From a virus, in IMG/VR virus record IMGVR_UViG_3300027763_000005, positions 1-57,560 of that record: a DNA stretch of 57,560 nucleotides; one strand, written 5' to 3'. Below, piece after piece: positions 46,296 to 55,368 of this stretch (position 1 is its first letter; each line of letters begins with the position of its first letter). The position numbers were made by a program, and so were the translations under genes. The notes beneath the pieces are model-generated. The model was not told where the DNA came from. It did no database searches and saw nothing but the letters and a program-made list of their open reading frames with translations.

Positions 46296-48620
46296 ATGTC
46301 AATGACGCCCGGCCTCGTGCCAAATATTCGTCAACCGGCACCTGAACAGGCCGCTATTGGCGCGGCTGATGTCATTGTAGAGGTTGTTGAGGACGGCAAA
46401 GACCTCATTGAGACTGATGAAGACAACAATATCCTTCAAATTGAACATCCTGACGGCTCAATCACCATTTCCTTGGATGGTAAGCCAATTGATGACAAAA
46501 AAGAAGAACGCGATGAGGACAATTGGTATCGAAATCTGGTTGACGACATCGCAGAGTCAAATCTATCCAGCGTTGCTCAAGACCTTCTTCGAGGAATCCG
46601 AGATGACATCCAGAGCCGTCAAGAATGGATTGACGACCGTGCTCAGGGTATCAAACTTCTTGGATTGAAGCTAGAGGTTCCGGGCCTTCAGGGTACTTCT
46701 GACGGTGCTCCCATTGAGGGCATGTCAAAAGTTCGCCATCCGTTGCTGTTGGAAGCCGTCTTGCGCTTCCAAGCTAATGCACGGTCTGAACTGCTGCCCA
46801 CGGACGGGCCGGTTAAGATTCGGAATGATTCTAACAATGCCACATTGGCACAGGATCAACTGGCAAATGCTCTGGAGAATGATTTAAACCATTACTTGAC
46901 TTCTACGGCTACGGAATACTACCCGGACACGGATAGAATGTTGCTGATGTTAGGTTTTGGTGGGACCAGTTTTAAAAAGGTTTACTTTTGTCCGCTTAGA
47001 AACCGTCCGGTGTCTGAGAGTGTGGATGCTGATGACCTGATTGTAGACAACTCGGCCACCGACCTTCGCAATGCCAAGAGAATCACCCACCGGACCTATA
47101 TGCGCCCATCGACCGTCAAGCGGTTGCAAATCCTTGGTGTTTATAAGGATACTAGCCTTTCGGCCCCCAAGCAGATTGATCAGGACTCCCTAAAGCTGGA
47201 GAAGGATGCCCAGCAGGGTATCAACCGCAACAGCATGAACCCGGATGACCGCGACCGGCTCATCTATGAGGTTTATTGCGAGTTGGACCTCATTGGCTTT
47301 GAACATCGCCATAAGGGTAAGCCGTCCGGGTTGGAAATTCCGTATATTGTCACCATTGACGACTCCGCTCAGGAGATTCTGTCAATTGTCAGAAACTATT
47401 CCGAGGATGACAAAGAACTGCCAACTGCCAAACGCAGGTTTGTCAAATACACGTTTGTTCCGGGTCTGGGGTTCTATGACATTGGCCTTTTGCATATTCT
47501 CGGCAACACGACCAACGCAATCACAGCCGCGTGGCGTGAGCTTTTGGATGCCGGGATGTATAACAACTTCCCCGGATTTCTCATGGCAGATACCGGAGCC
47601 CGTCAGAACACAAACATCTTCCGTGTTCCTCCGGGTGGCGGCGCACTGGTCAAGACCGGCGGGATGCCAATTACCCAAGCCATCATGCCCTTGCCATATA
47701 AAGAACCGTCAGGCGCGTTGATGAACCTTGTTACGCAAATGGCGGAAACAGGGATGCGCGTGGGTGGCACCAGTGAAGTCATGGTCATGGAAGGTAAGGC
47801 TGACGCTCCAGTCGGCACCACTCTGGCTATGATCGAGCAAGCCCAGAAGGTTATGAACTCGGTCCACAAGCGCCTTCATGCGTCACAAGCTGAAGAATTT
47901 GAACTGCTGACAGAATGCTTCCGGGACCACCCAGAGAGCTTTTGGCAGAAGCGCCGCCGGTCGGCATACCCTTGGGACGAAAAGACTTTCTTGGATGCCT
48001 TGGACAATTATTACTTTGTCCCACAAGCTGATCCAAACACCTCTTCCCAGTCCCAGCGCCTCATGAAGGTTCTGGCCCTGAAGCAGTTGGTGGCCTCAAA
48101 CCCATCCCTGTACGATCCAATCGCGGTCGATACAGCCGCCCTACAGGCCCTCGGCTGGTCAAACCCGCAACAGTTTATGATTCCCAAGCAAGCTCAGGGT
48201 AATCCGCCGCCGGAACTCATCAAGGCGATGGCTGACATGAAGAACGAACAGATGTCGGCTGAAGCCCGCATGATGGATTCTCAGACACGCGCTGCGGAGT
48301 CTCAAGCTAAAACAGCAATGGACATGGCCCGCCTTCAGGCTGAGTTGGGTCAAGGTGGTGCTGATCCGGCTAGGATGATGGACCTTCAAGTCCGTCAGAA
48401 TGAGATTACGCAGAAAGAGCAGGACACCATGCTCGACGCTATTAACCGCAAGCGTGACCGTGAAAGCCGCGAACGCCTTGCTGCAATGCGAATGGCAGAA
48501 CAGGTTGCTCAGAACCCTCAATCTCTGGGTTTGATTAACCAGATTGTTGATCCTGAAATGCTCAAGCGCCTTGAAAGCAACGAGCCGACTCTGGACGGCA
48601 CCCAGACTGGAGAACTGTAA
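46296..48620 (+). CDS. Portal protein
   Basis: A 774-residue portal of the podovirus/SU10-like type. Helical wing and stem features are visible: SKVRHPLLLEAVLRFQANARSELLP, DTDRMLLMLGFGGTSFKKVYFCPL, then the tunnel-loop region LLDAGMYNNFPGFLMADTG and GTTLAMIEQAQKVMNS. The C-terminal 120 residues are a Gln/Met-rich coiled barrel-like helix. It would form the dodecameric DNA gate. Its stop overlaps the next start (TAATG). Confidence 0.88.
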   Translation: MSMTPGLVPNIRQPAPEQAAIGAADVIVEVVEDGKDLIETDEDNNILQIEHPDGSITISLDGKPIDDKKEERDEDNWYRNLVDDIAESNLSSVAQDLLRGIRDDIQSRQEWIDDRAQGIKLLGLKLEVPGLQGTSDGAPIEGMSKVRHPLLLEAVLRFQANARSELLPTDGPVKIRNDSNNATLAQDQLANALENDLNHYLTSTATEYYPDTDRMLLMLGFGGTSFKKVYFCPLRNRPVSESVDADDLIVDNSATDLRNAKRITHRTYMRPSTVKRLQILGVYKDTSLSAPKQIDQDSLKLEKDAQQGINRNSMNPDDRDRLIYEVYCELDLIGFEHRHKGKPSGLEIPYIVTIDDSAQEILSIVRNYSEDDKELPTAKRRFVKYTFVPGLGFYDIGLLHILGNTTNAITAAWRELLDAGMYNNFPGFLMADTGARQNTNIFRVPPGGGALVKTGGMPITQAIMPLPYKEPSGALMNLVTQMAETGMRVGGTSEVMVMEGKADAPVGTTLAMIEQAQKVMNSVHKRLHASQAEEFELLTECFRDHPESFWQKRRRSAYPWDEKTFLDALDNYYFVPQADPNTSSQSQRLMKVLALKQLVASNPSLYDPIAVDTAALQALGWSNPQQFMIPKQAQGNPPPELIKAMADMKNEQMSAEARMMDSQTRAAESQAKTAMDMARLQAELGQGGADPARMMDLQVRQNEITQKEQDTMLDAINRKRDRESRERLAAMRMAEQVAQNPQSLGLINQIVDPEMLKRLESNEPTLDGTQTGEL

Positions 48621-50044
48621 TGGCTTCGATTGCGGACCAAGTCTATGAATACCTTATCAGCAACGGGTCTTCTCCAGAGGCTGCAAGAACACAGGCTGAC
48701 CGGGTAGAGCGCACTCAGTCAAGGCAAGCTGCTACCACACCAGCAATCCTTGGCGGCGCTGGATCGTTGTCGGGTATGGCTCCTGCGGGACTGCGTTTGG
48801 CACGGCAAATCTTTGGTGGCTCCAAGCTTGTAGAAGGTGGTCAGCAATACCTCCCGCGCCCAGATCGCGGTAACGCCAGACTCCCAGAAGAGATGCTGCA
48901 ACCAGCCCCACCGTCCCCACAGGCCCAGCAACTTTTGCCACCATCTCGTTCTCTGGAACGTCTTGAGTATTCTCCGTCTGCCCGTCCGCCCCGTGATGAC
49001 CGTATGCGCCGCCTTGAAGGTGAGGGTGGCCTTACAGATGATGCCGTCCAAATGGCAAGAGATGTTCATAACCGCCGGGTCGCCCAAGAGCGTGATCTGA
49101 AGCAGATGGAAATGGACCGAATGGTAAGCGAAGGGGGCCGCGAAGGCCGATCCTTCAGCCGCGACTTCACGTTTGAGGGTCCCTCCTATTACCCTTACCC
49201 GCCGCCGGTTAAGTTTAATCAGGCTGGTATTCCTGTCGGCGGTGGGCGTCCTGCGGCAAATGACATGCCGTTGTTCACTCAAGTTGAGGGTGGGATGCCG
49301 TCACTGTCGTACTCTCCTAGGGGACCCGGTACTGCAATGGAGCGTCCGCAGTCGTCGTACTCTCCTAGTAACTCCGGGGCTATGATGGAGCGCCCGGCTT
49401 CTGACATGATGCCGCCCCCTCGTTTGGCTGGGGCGCAGGGTGCCGGTGAGTCCACGGGACCGTTCTTTGGCGCGGGTTCTGCCAATCTTGAAACGATGCT
49501 TGCGCGTCCAAACGTTCAACGGATGCTCTACAGCACCGGCACGGCTGAAACAGGTCCGGGCCAAGGCAGTCCTACTTCAAACGCTCCTGCCGTTACCCCG
49601 GCTGATTTGTTCGACATGCGCGCCCCGGCAATGACCCCGGCAGACCTGTTTGACATGCGTGACGCTCCGCTTCCACCACCCAGACCCGCTGGCCTTGGTG
49701 CAACACCGGCCCCACAACGCGCCACTGCCCCTAGGTCTGTGGTTACGACGCCTCCCCCGGCTGAAGGTAATGACAGCATCCTTGGCCGCATCTTCTCTGG
49801 CAAGGATTACCAGTCTGCTCGTGGTCCGGTTGAGCAGTCTACCCCAGAAGGCCGAAAGGCTATCAACTGGGGTGACCCGGAAAGCGCCGCTGACTTCTTC
49901 CGTGCTGATAAGGCAATGCGCGGATCAAGGGAACGCGGTGAGGATTTTACCGGCATGGCAGCCGGTGGTTCCGCAAAGCCGCACAAGGATGCTTCGTTGC
50001 ATAAGGCATTGGAAATCATTCACAGCCTTATCTCCAGCCGGTAA
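48620..50044 (+). CDS. Proline-rich internal/cargo-type virion protein
   Basis: A 474-residue low-complexity protein. After a helical head (SIADQVYEYLISNGSSPEAARTQADRVE) the sequence is Pro/Arg/Gly-rich with internal repeats: SYSPRGPGTAMERPQS / SYSPSNSGAMMERPAS and TPADLFDMRAPAM / TPADLFDMRDAPL. The end has AAGGSAKPHKDASLHKALEIIHSLI, a GG-tag plus helix like other virion proteins here. A packaged internal protein is likely. No enzyme motif is seen. Confidence 0.6.
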   Translation: MASIADQVYEYLISNGSSPEAARTQADRVERTQSRQAATTPAILGGAGSLSGMAPAGLRLARQIFGGSKLVEGGQQYLPRPDRGNARLPEEMLQPAPPSPQAQQLLPPSRSLERLEYSPSARPPRDDRMRRLEGEGGLTDDAVQMARDVHNRRVAQERDLKQMEMDRMVSEGGREGRSFSRDFTFEGPSYYPYPPPVKFNQAGIPVGGGRPAANDMPLFTQVEGGMPSLSYSPRGPGTAMERPQSSYSPSNSGAMMERPASDMMPPPRLAGAQGAGESTGPFFGAGSANLETMLARPNVQRMLYSTGTAETGPGQGSPTSNAPAVTPADLFDMRAPAMTPADLFDMRDAPLPPPRPAGLGATPAPQRATAPRSVVTTPPPAEGNDSILGRIFSGKDYQSARGPVEQSTPEGRKAINWGDPESAADFFRADKAMRGSRERGEDFTGMAAGGSAKPHKDASLHKALEIIHSLISSR

Positions 50045-50050
50045 GCTGCC

Positions 50051-51592
50051 ATGACAAATCAGCGGGTAATCAAGAACGCCTTGCAGATTGCCAGACGGCA
50101 TTATTCGACGGACGGCTCTGTGCCTTACCCAAAGTTTACTTCGCGCACCATTGCTGAAAACTGGACTCCGCCAGAAGATGTAGACCCGCGTTTGGGCAAG
50201 TTTATGGAAGAATACCCAGCCAAAATGGCAGAGGGTATTGCGGGCATCCCCCAAGCAATCTGGGACACGGTCAAATACCCCGGCCAGCTTCTGTATGGTG
50301 AGAAGCAATTTGATACTGATGAGGCGGTCAAGAAGGCGGTTGACATCACAGGTGCCGCCATGACGGGCAGCTTTCCATTCGCTCGTGCTGCGGCTGGTGA
50401 AGCGGTTCTTGGGTCTGGGCCGATTCGTGCTAATGCACCAGCAACATCTATTGAACATGAAGGTTCTGGAATTTTTCGTGTGCGTCATGGGGGTGAGCCA
50501 GCCGGAACAATTAGCGTGGCTAAAAATGGTTCTGGAAATTTTGTTTCCGCAGCTAACCTTGATGAGCCTTTTATTGGCAGGGGCATTGGCAGTGAAGCAT
50601 ATAATTTAATTGAAAATGAAATTGGTAGAAAACTTGCACCAAGTCCTCTTGGCATCTCTCCAACAGCAACAAAATTTTGGCAAAAACGATTAAAGGAGAT
50701 GTCGCCAGAAGACAGATCAAATTTGTTTGCACAAACACGAGAAGCGGGGGCATCTTACAATTTGCCAGAACGAGATGTTAATATGCGCCTTTATGGAATA
50801 GGCGGTCCTGAAAGTCTTCCTCCCGTTAAAACAAACAACCCTCGCATTGATATGGATTTCCGTGATGTGACTAAACGGGTTCCTGAGCTTCAAGAGGCCG
50901 CGCCAAAAGTTGCGTCGGGAGAGATGTCATCCGCCCAATATCAAGAGTTGGTTAATAAATACAAACCCGTCAGTGAGTGGGCGTCCGTTCCCAAACCGGC
51001 TTCATATGAAGAAATGTCCAATGCCTTGCGTTCTGATCAGGTTGCGAATATTGGCAAGGGCGGTTCTATCCCAGAGGGCCATCCTGTCGGTTTAAGATTG
51101 GACATCCCAGCATATCGCGATTATGGTGTCTGGGTGCCTACAATTCACGACAAAATCAAATCCGGGTCTCAGCCTGTTATGACGCATGAGCCAACTGCAT
51201 TAATCTCCAATGCGGTTTTTTCTATTCCTGAAAACAAAGCGTTAAACGTGGCTAAGGGTGGGCCAAAAAGTCCATTTGCAACCATCAATGGTCAATGGGT
51301 CCCCTTCAGTCAAGAAAGCGCAACCGCATTAGCCCAGCAAGCCCTGAAGGATAAAAACTGGCGTCAGGTTGGTATGGACCCAGAACGTCACAGCCATTTC
51401 TATGACAGAGCCACACAACAACCTATAATCGGAGCAGAGCAAGTTCTTCAAGTCGGCCCGCTGGTCTTGGCAAAAAACCCTCAGTATGGGTCAAAAAAAG
51501 ACTTTAAGTACAAATCAGGTGGTCCTGTTGTCGAACGAGCACTTGTGTTATTGTCAAAAAAGGTCGCAAGCCGCCGGGGACGCCCGGATTAA
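50051..51592 (+). CDS. Virion-type polyvalent protein with GNAT-like insert
   Basis: A 513-residue mosaic. Residues 1-130 carry DPRLGKFMEEYPAKMAEGIAGIPQAIWDTVKYPGQLLYG. Residues about 140-245 look like a GNAT acyltransferase (FRVRHGGEPAGTISV, GRGIGSEAYNLIENE) and are encoded by markedly A/T-rich DNA (50440-50870). Residues about 270-490 match a phage polyvalent-protein module (ALRSDQVANIGKGGSIPEGHPVGLRLDIPAYRDYGVWV ... DPERHSHFYDRATQQPI). The tail is YKSGGPVVERALVLLSKK. The GNAT part seems inserted later. Activity is unknown. Confidence 0.6.
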   Translation: MTNQRVIKNALQIARRHYSTDGSVPYPKFTSRTIAENWTPPEDVDPRLGKFMEEYPAKMAEGIAGIPQAIWDTVKYPGQLLYGEKQFDTDEAVKKAVDITGAAMTGSFPFARAAAGEAVLGSGPIRANAPATSIEHEGSGIFRVRHGGEPAGTISVAKNGSGNFVSAANLDEPFIGRGIGSEAYNLIENEIGRKLAPSPLGISPTATKFWQKRLKEMSPEDRSNLFAQTREAGASYNLPERDVNMRLYGIGGPESLPPVKTNNPRIDMDFRDVTKRVPELQEAAPKVASGEMSSAQYQELVNKYKPVSEWASVPKPASYEEMSNALRSDQVANIGKGGSIPEGHPVGLRLDIPAYRDYGVWVPTIHDKIKSGSQPVMTHEPTALISNAVFSIPENKALNVAKGGPKSPFATINGQWVPFSQESATALAQQALKDKNWRQVGMDPERHSHFYDRATQQPIIGAEQVLQVGPLVLAKNPQYGSKKDFKYKSGGPVVERALVLLSKKVASRRGRPD

Positions 51593-51607
51593 CTCCTAGG
51601 AGCAAGC

Positions 51608-52975
51608 ATGTCTGAGATGGCAAAACAGGCCCGAGCGGCCATGAAATCAAAAGCTAAGAGCCTCGCGGCTGGCGGTTCGGAAAAGGTTGACTCGTCTGAC
51701 TGGTCTCCCTCTGACCCGATTCATGCAGAAGCTAAAACCGGTATGCGTCCTATTAGCCGCCGCGCTTTCAAAAAGGGCGGCAAGGTTATGGGTGCCAAGG
51801 CTGCGGTGAATATGGGTCGTAAACCCCGCAAGTCCGGTGGTTCTGCCCTGTCAGCCAACAGCCTGATCAATCGCAATGCCAAAGACGCAAACGAAGAGCG
51901 TGAAGGCATCAAGCACATCGGCGGCATGAAAAAGGGTGGCCGCATCAAGAAACAAGGTGCTGGTGCCGTAACCGGTGACGCCATCAATGATCTTCTGGCT
52001 GCAAACCCCGGCCCGTCCGATGCCCCGGTGGATACCACACCGCGTTCGGCTCCCAATGCCCCGGAAAATCAGAAAATCACTCCTGAGATGCTGGCTAAGA
52101 TGAAGGCTGCTGCGGCGGCGCAAGCTGCGGCTTCGCGTCGTAAGGACGGTGGCCGTACCAAGCACGAAGACGAGGCAATGGACACGGCTCTCATTAAGAA
52201 GATGGTTAAGCCGTCTGCGCGCACTAAGAAAGAAGACGGCGGTGGCCTTTCGGGAGCGTTGGGTGGTCTGTTGACTTCTGAAATCCTCAAGGGTAACAGC
52301 CCGCTTTCGACCAAGGGCATGATTGATATGCTCTCCCCTAAGAAGTCCGGTGGCCGTGCCAAAAAGGCTGGCGGTGGATTTCTAAAGGATGCAGCTTCCG
52401 AATTGGCTAAGGATGAAACCAAAACATTCATGAAGTCCAAACTTGATGATGTTATGGGTAATTCTGGCGCAAGCGGCATGACAAACTTTAAGAAGGGTGG
52501 CCGTACCAAGAAACAGACCGGTGGCGGCGTCTTCACTGGCCCCGGATACCCCGGTAAGGTCCCCGGCGTTGTTTCCGGTGGGCGCACTGCTCACGCGGCT
52601 GGCGGTAAAGCGAAGCGTCACGGCAAGACAAATGTCAATATTGTCATTGCTGCTGGCAAACCGGCTGGTATGGATGGCATGGCAAATCCAATGGGTGGGC
52701 CGACTTCTCCCCCAGAAGGGATGCCAATTGCGGTTCAGGCTGGCCCCGGTGGTCTTCCTGCGGGCGGGATGCCTCCTGCTGGGCTGCCTCCGATGCCTCC
52801 GGGTCTCCCGACTGGTGCTCCGGGTGGGCTTCCTCCGATGCCACGTAAGTCTGGTGGCCGCGCGGCTCGCAAGGCTGGTGGCGGTGTTTATAAATCCTAC
52901 AAGGACATGGATGCTGGCGCGGGTTCTGGTTTAGGTCGGTTAGAGAAGACCGAAATCCAGAGGCGAGCAAAGTAA
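51608..52975 (+). CDS. Lys/Gly-rich protein with repeated KSGGR/KKGGR motifs
   Basis: A 455-residue highly basic protein with at least eight copies of a K(S/K)GG(R/K) motif: FKKGGKVMG, PRKSGGS, MKKGGRIKK, RKDGGRTK, KKSGGRAKKAGGG, FKKGGRTKK, PRKSGGRAARKAGGG. A Met/Pro-rich collagen-like stretch lies near residues 370-420. It is expected to bind DNA or the capsid lumen. AGGAGC precedes the ATG. Related motifs occur at 1443, 20063 and 50051. Confidence 0.6.
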   Translation: MSEMAKQARAAMKSKAKSLAAGGSEKVDSSDWSPSDPIHAEAKTGMRPISRRAFKKGGKVMGAKAAVNMGRKPRKSGGSALSANSLINRNAKDANEEREGIKHIGGMKKGGRIKKQGAGAVTGDAINDLLAANPGPSDAPVDTTPRSAPNAPENQKITPEMLAKMKAAAAAQAAASRRKDGGRTKHEDEAMDTALIKKMVKPSARTKKEDGGGLSGALGGLLTSEILKGNSPLSTKGMIDMLSPKKSGGRAKKAGGGFLKDAASELAKDETKTFMKSKLDDVMGNSGASGMTNFKKGGRTKKQTGGGVFTGPGYPGKVPGVVSGGRTAHAAGGKAKRHGKTNVNIVIAAGKPAGMDGMANPMGGPTSPPEGMPIAVQAGPGGLPAGGMPPAGLPPMPPGLPTGAPGGLPPMPRKSGGRAARKAGGGVYKSYKDMDAGAGSGLGRLEKTEIQRRAK

Positions 52976-53010
52976 TTCATGGGAGTGCTGTCATAGCCCT
53001 ATGAATACGG

Positions 53011-53040
53011 ACGGAGGCGTGACCCCCTTCACGCCTCCGT
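53011..53040 (+). terminator. Strong hairpin, probable terminator
   Basis: ACGGAGGCGTGA (53011-53022) and TCACGCCTCCGT (53029-53040) form a perfect 12-bp stem with a 6-base loop, followed by CTAATCTT. It lies between the basic protein gene and the gene at 53075, so it would lower expression downstream. Confidence 0.7.
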
Positions 53041-53074
53041 CTAATCTTACAAAGGGGGCCGCAAAGGGGGCGGT

Positions 53075-53293
53075 ATGGTCGTTACAGGACAAGCATACTA
53101 TGAGTATGAGTTGAAGAAACTCATGAATCAAGCGATTGACGAGCTAACAGCCAATCTCGTGACAGCTTATAGAATTGAAGGTTTTGATTATTCATCCTAC
53201 CGACACCATGTTGGTAAGATTGAAGGTCTCCGCGCGGCTTTAGAACTGTGTGATGAGGCTCAAAGTGTCGTCAACGGCAAGGATAGGGGTTAA
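53075..53293 (+). CDS. Small helical protein before GroES gene
   Basis: A 72-residue helical protein, MVVTGQAYYEYELKKLMNQAIDELTANLVTAYRIEG..., ending VVNGKDRG. AAGGGGG precedes the ATG. Proteins with the VGKIEGLRAALELCDEA pattern are frequent beside capsid assembly genes in podoviruses. The role is unknown. Confidence 0.65.
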   Translation: MVVTGQAYYEYELKKLMNQAIDELTANLVTAYRIEGFDYSSYRHHVGKIEGLRAALELCDEAQSVVNGKDRG

Positions 53294-53295
53294 CA

Positions 53296-53688
53296 ATGCC
53301 GCCAATGATTATGGAACATCCAGTAGACCCGGCTGAAGTCTTGAAGAAGGAGATTGGGGATACCTCCAATGTCGAGGTCTTCAATAACCAGATTTTGGTT
53401 GCGGTTTATATTCGCCCGCAGAAGACCAAGAGTGGAATCTTTCTGACGGAAAAAACAACTGATGAGGACCGGTACCAGTCCAAGGTCGGCCTTGTTATCA
53501 AAAAGGGTCCAGAAGCGTTTAACGACGAATCTGGCATCTGGTTCAGCGACACTGAGATCAAAGAAGGCGAGTGGGTGGTCTTTCGACCGTCTGACGGCTG
53601 GAGCATTACGGTCAATAACGTCCTGTGCCGCATGATTGATGATGTGAACGTGAGGGCTAGGATCGACCAGCCTGATCGCGTTTGGTAA
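53296..53688 (+). CDS. GroES-like co-chaperonin
   Basis: A 130-residue Cpn10-type fold: ILVAVYIRPQKTKSGIFLTEKTTDEDRYQSKVGLVIKKGPEAF, then IKEGEWVVFRPSDGWSITVNNVLCRMIDD. The mobile loop region (TKSGIFLTEK) that contacts GroEL is present. As with T4 gp31, it would replace host GroES so that the GroEL cage folds the phage capsid protein. It lies just before scaffold and capsid genes, in keeping with this. Confidence 0.85.
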   Translation: MPPMIMEHPVDPAEVLKKEIGDTSNVEVFNNQILVAVYIRPQKTKSGIFLTEKTTDEDRYQSKVGLVIKKGPEAFNDESGIWFSDTEIKEGEWVVFRPSDGWSITVNNVLCRMIDDVNVRARIDQPDRVW

Positions 53689-53699
53689 TGGAGCTAAAA

Positions 53700-54632
53700 A
53701 TGTCAGATAATGAAGAAATCATTGAAATTGACCTCAATGTTGAGCCGGTTTTAGACAAACACGGTAACCCTGAGCCGGTTATTGAGGTTGTTGAAGACCC
53801 ATCCACGTTAGACCCGCCGTCAAACAGCCGGGATAACCCCAAGGATGTTGATAAGGCTCTGAAAAAGCTGAACAAAAAGCTTGAGGAAGAGCGCGCAGCC
53901 CGCATTGAGGCCGAAAACAACGCCCGTGTTATGGCAGCACGGGCCAATCAGGCCGCAAACGAGGTTTCAGATACAAATCTGCACCTTGTTAACGGCGCGA
54001 TTGATAGTCTCAAGCGAGATCAGGACATTCTGAAGGCACATCTTCGGGATGCCATGACAATCGGGGACTATGACAGGGCGGCTGAACTTCAAGAGGGTAT
54101 GGCTTCTAACTTCACCAAGCTCAACAGCCTTGAGCGCGGCTTGCATGAGATGAAAAATGCTCCGCGACAGCCGGTTGGCCCCGTTTCCGTGCCAAAAGCC
54201 GACGTTTCGGTGGACTCCCTCATTGAACGGGTTACCCCTAAGTCCGCAGAATGGCTGGATCGGAACCGTGACTCCCTTCCTGATGCCAGATCAATTCGTG
54301 TTATGGCACGGGCTCATGAAGATGCTGTTGACTATGGCATTGCGCCAGAATCAGAAGCTTACTTCCAGTTTGTTGAGAACCGTCTGGGGATCAATAACAA
54401 TAATCGTCGCAGCATCCCGGAAGTGGATAATGTCATGTCTGGGGCATCAAACTCCACCCAAAAGCGGTCTTCTGCTCCGGCGTCGGCTCCTGTGTCACGG
54501 ACTCCCGTTGGAAGCAATTTCCGTCCGGGGGTGGTCCAACTGACTGCTTCTGAGGTCGAAGCTGCCAAAATCAGCGGTATTTCCCCACAGGAGTACTACC
54601 GTAACAAGATGCGCGAACAGAACCGCAGTTAA
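53700..54632 (+). CDS. Scaffolding-type protein
   Basis: A 310-residue acidic then helical protein: an acidic head (MSDNEEIIEIDLNVEPVLDKHG), a long coiled coil (KALKKLNKKLEEERAARIEAENNARVM), a disordered Ser/Pro stretch and a C-terminal helix (TASEVEAAKISGISPQEYYRNKM) of the sort that binds the inner capsid. Its place between GroES and the capsid genes supports a scaffold. The ATG at 53700 has GGAGC upstream. Confidence 0.75.
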   Translation: MSDNEEIIEIDLNVEPVLDKHGNPEPVIEVVEDPSTLDPPSNSRDNPKDVDKALKKLNKKLEEERAARIEAENNARVMAARANQAANEVSDTNLHLVNGAIDSLKRDQDILKAHLRDAMTIGDYDRAAELQEGMASNFTKLNSLERGLHEMKNAPRQPVGPVSVPKADVSVDSLIERVTPKSAEWLDRNRDSLPDARSIRVMARAHEDAVDYGIAPESEAYFQFVENRLGINNNNRRSIPEVDNVMSGASNSTQKRSSAPASAPVSRTPVGSNFRPGVVQLTASEVEAAKISGISPQEYYRNKMREQNRS

Positions 54633-54646
54633 AAGGAATCTGACAA

Positions 54647-55288
54647 ATGTCTGAAGCAATGAAAGCCGCCCCCAAGCGTCGTGGCCGTCCGCCCCGCCCA
54701 ATTGTCAAAAAGGCTGAACCAAAGATGGAAGCAGCCGGTGATTTTGACAATGTTGTCATGACAGAAGTTGTCATTGAGGACTCGGTCGCCTTTGAACGTC
54801 CGCCCATGCGTCCGTCTATCCGGGATGAAGACCCGCGTCTGACAGCCGCCAAGCGCGCTGCTGAGATTCGTGGTCACCTTCTGGGTAGCATGGACGACGG
54901 CACGGATGAGTTTGCCGCCCCACGCCCGCCGGATGGCTGGACGTATGAGTGGAAGAGGAAGACCGTCCTTGGGCAGGAAGACCCTGCTTACCAAGTACAT
55001 TTGGCACGGATGGGTTGGGAACCAGTTCCCACTCGCCGTCACCCAGAAATGATGCCGGGACAGGGTAGCCACCCAGCAATTGAGCGTAAGGGTATGACCC
55101 TGATGATGCGCCCGACTGTGATCTCTGAAGAAGCCCGTGACATTGAAAAGCGCCGTGCGCGCGATCAGGTCCGTGCCAAAGAAGCACAATTGAATGCCAC
55201 CCCGGATGGTACGTTGACCCGTGACGATCCGCGTGTTCGCCCGAACATCAAGAAGGGGTTTTCCCCAATTGAAGTCCCAACAGACTGA
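54647..55288 (+). CDS. Conserved phage structural protein with AT-hook-like head
   Basis: A 213-residue product. KRRGRPPRPIVKK near the start is an AT-hook-like DNA-binding tag. The centre, RPPDGWTYEWKRKTVLGQEDPAYQVHLARMGWEPVPTRRHPEMMP, and RKGMTLMMRPTVISEEARD are typical of a family encoded just upstream of podovirus capsid genes. It could link capsid and DNA. The function is not established. Confidence 0.7.
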   Translation: MSEAMKAAPKRRGRPPRPIVKKAEPKMEAAGDFDNVVMTEVVIEDSVAFERPPMRPSIRDEDPRLTAAKRAAEIRGHLLGSMDDGTDEFAAPRPPDGWTYEWKRKTVLGQEDPAYQVHLARMGWEPVPTRRHPEMMPGQGSHPAIERKGMTLMMRPTVISEEARDIEKRRARDQVRAKEAQLNATPDGTLTRDDPRVRPNIKKGFSPIEVPTD

Positions 55289-55313
55289 TGTCTGTCATCT
55301 TGTCACGAGGAGG

Positions 55314-55343
55314 GGGTCGCCATGTGCGGCCCTTTTCTTTTAT
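55314..55343 (+). terminator. Intrinsic terminator before the structured region
   Basis: GGGTCGC (55314-55320) pairs with GCGGCCC (55326-55332) around a 5-base loop, followed by TTTTCTTTTAT. It ends transcripts from the scaffold operon 25 bases after the stop at 55288. Confidence 0.8.
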
Positions 55344-55368
55344 GGGGAAGTGTGTATTATAAAAAAAT

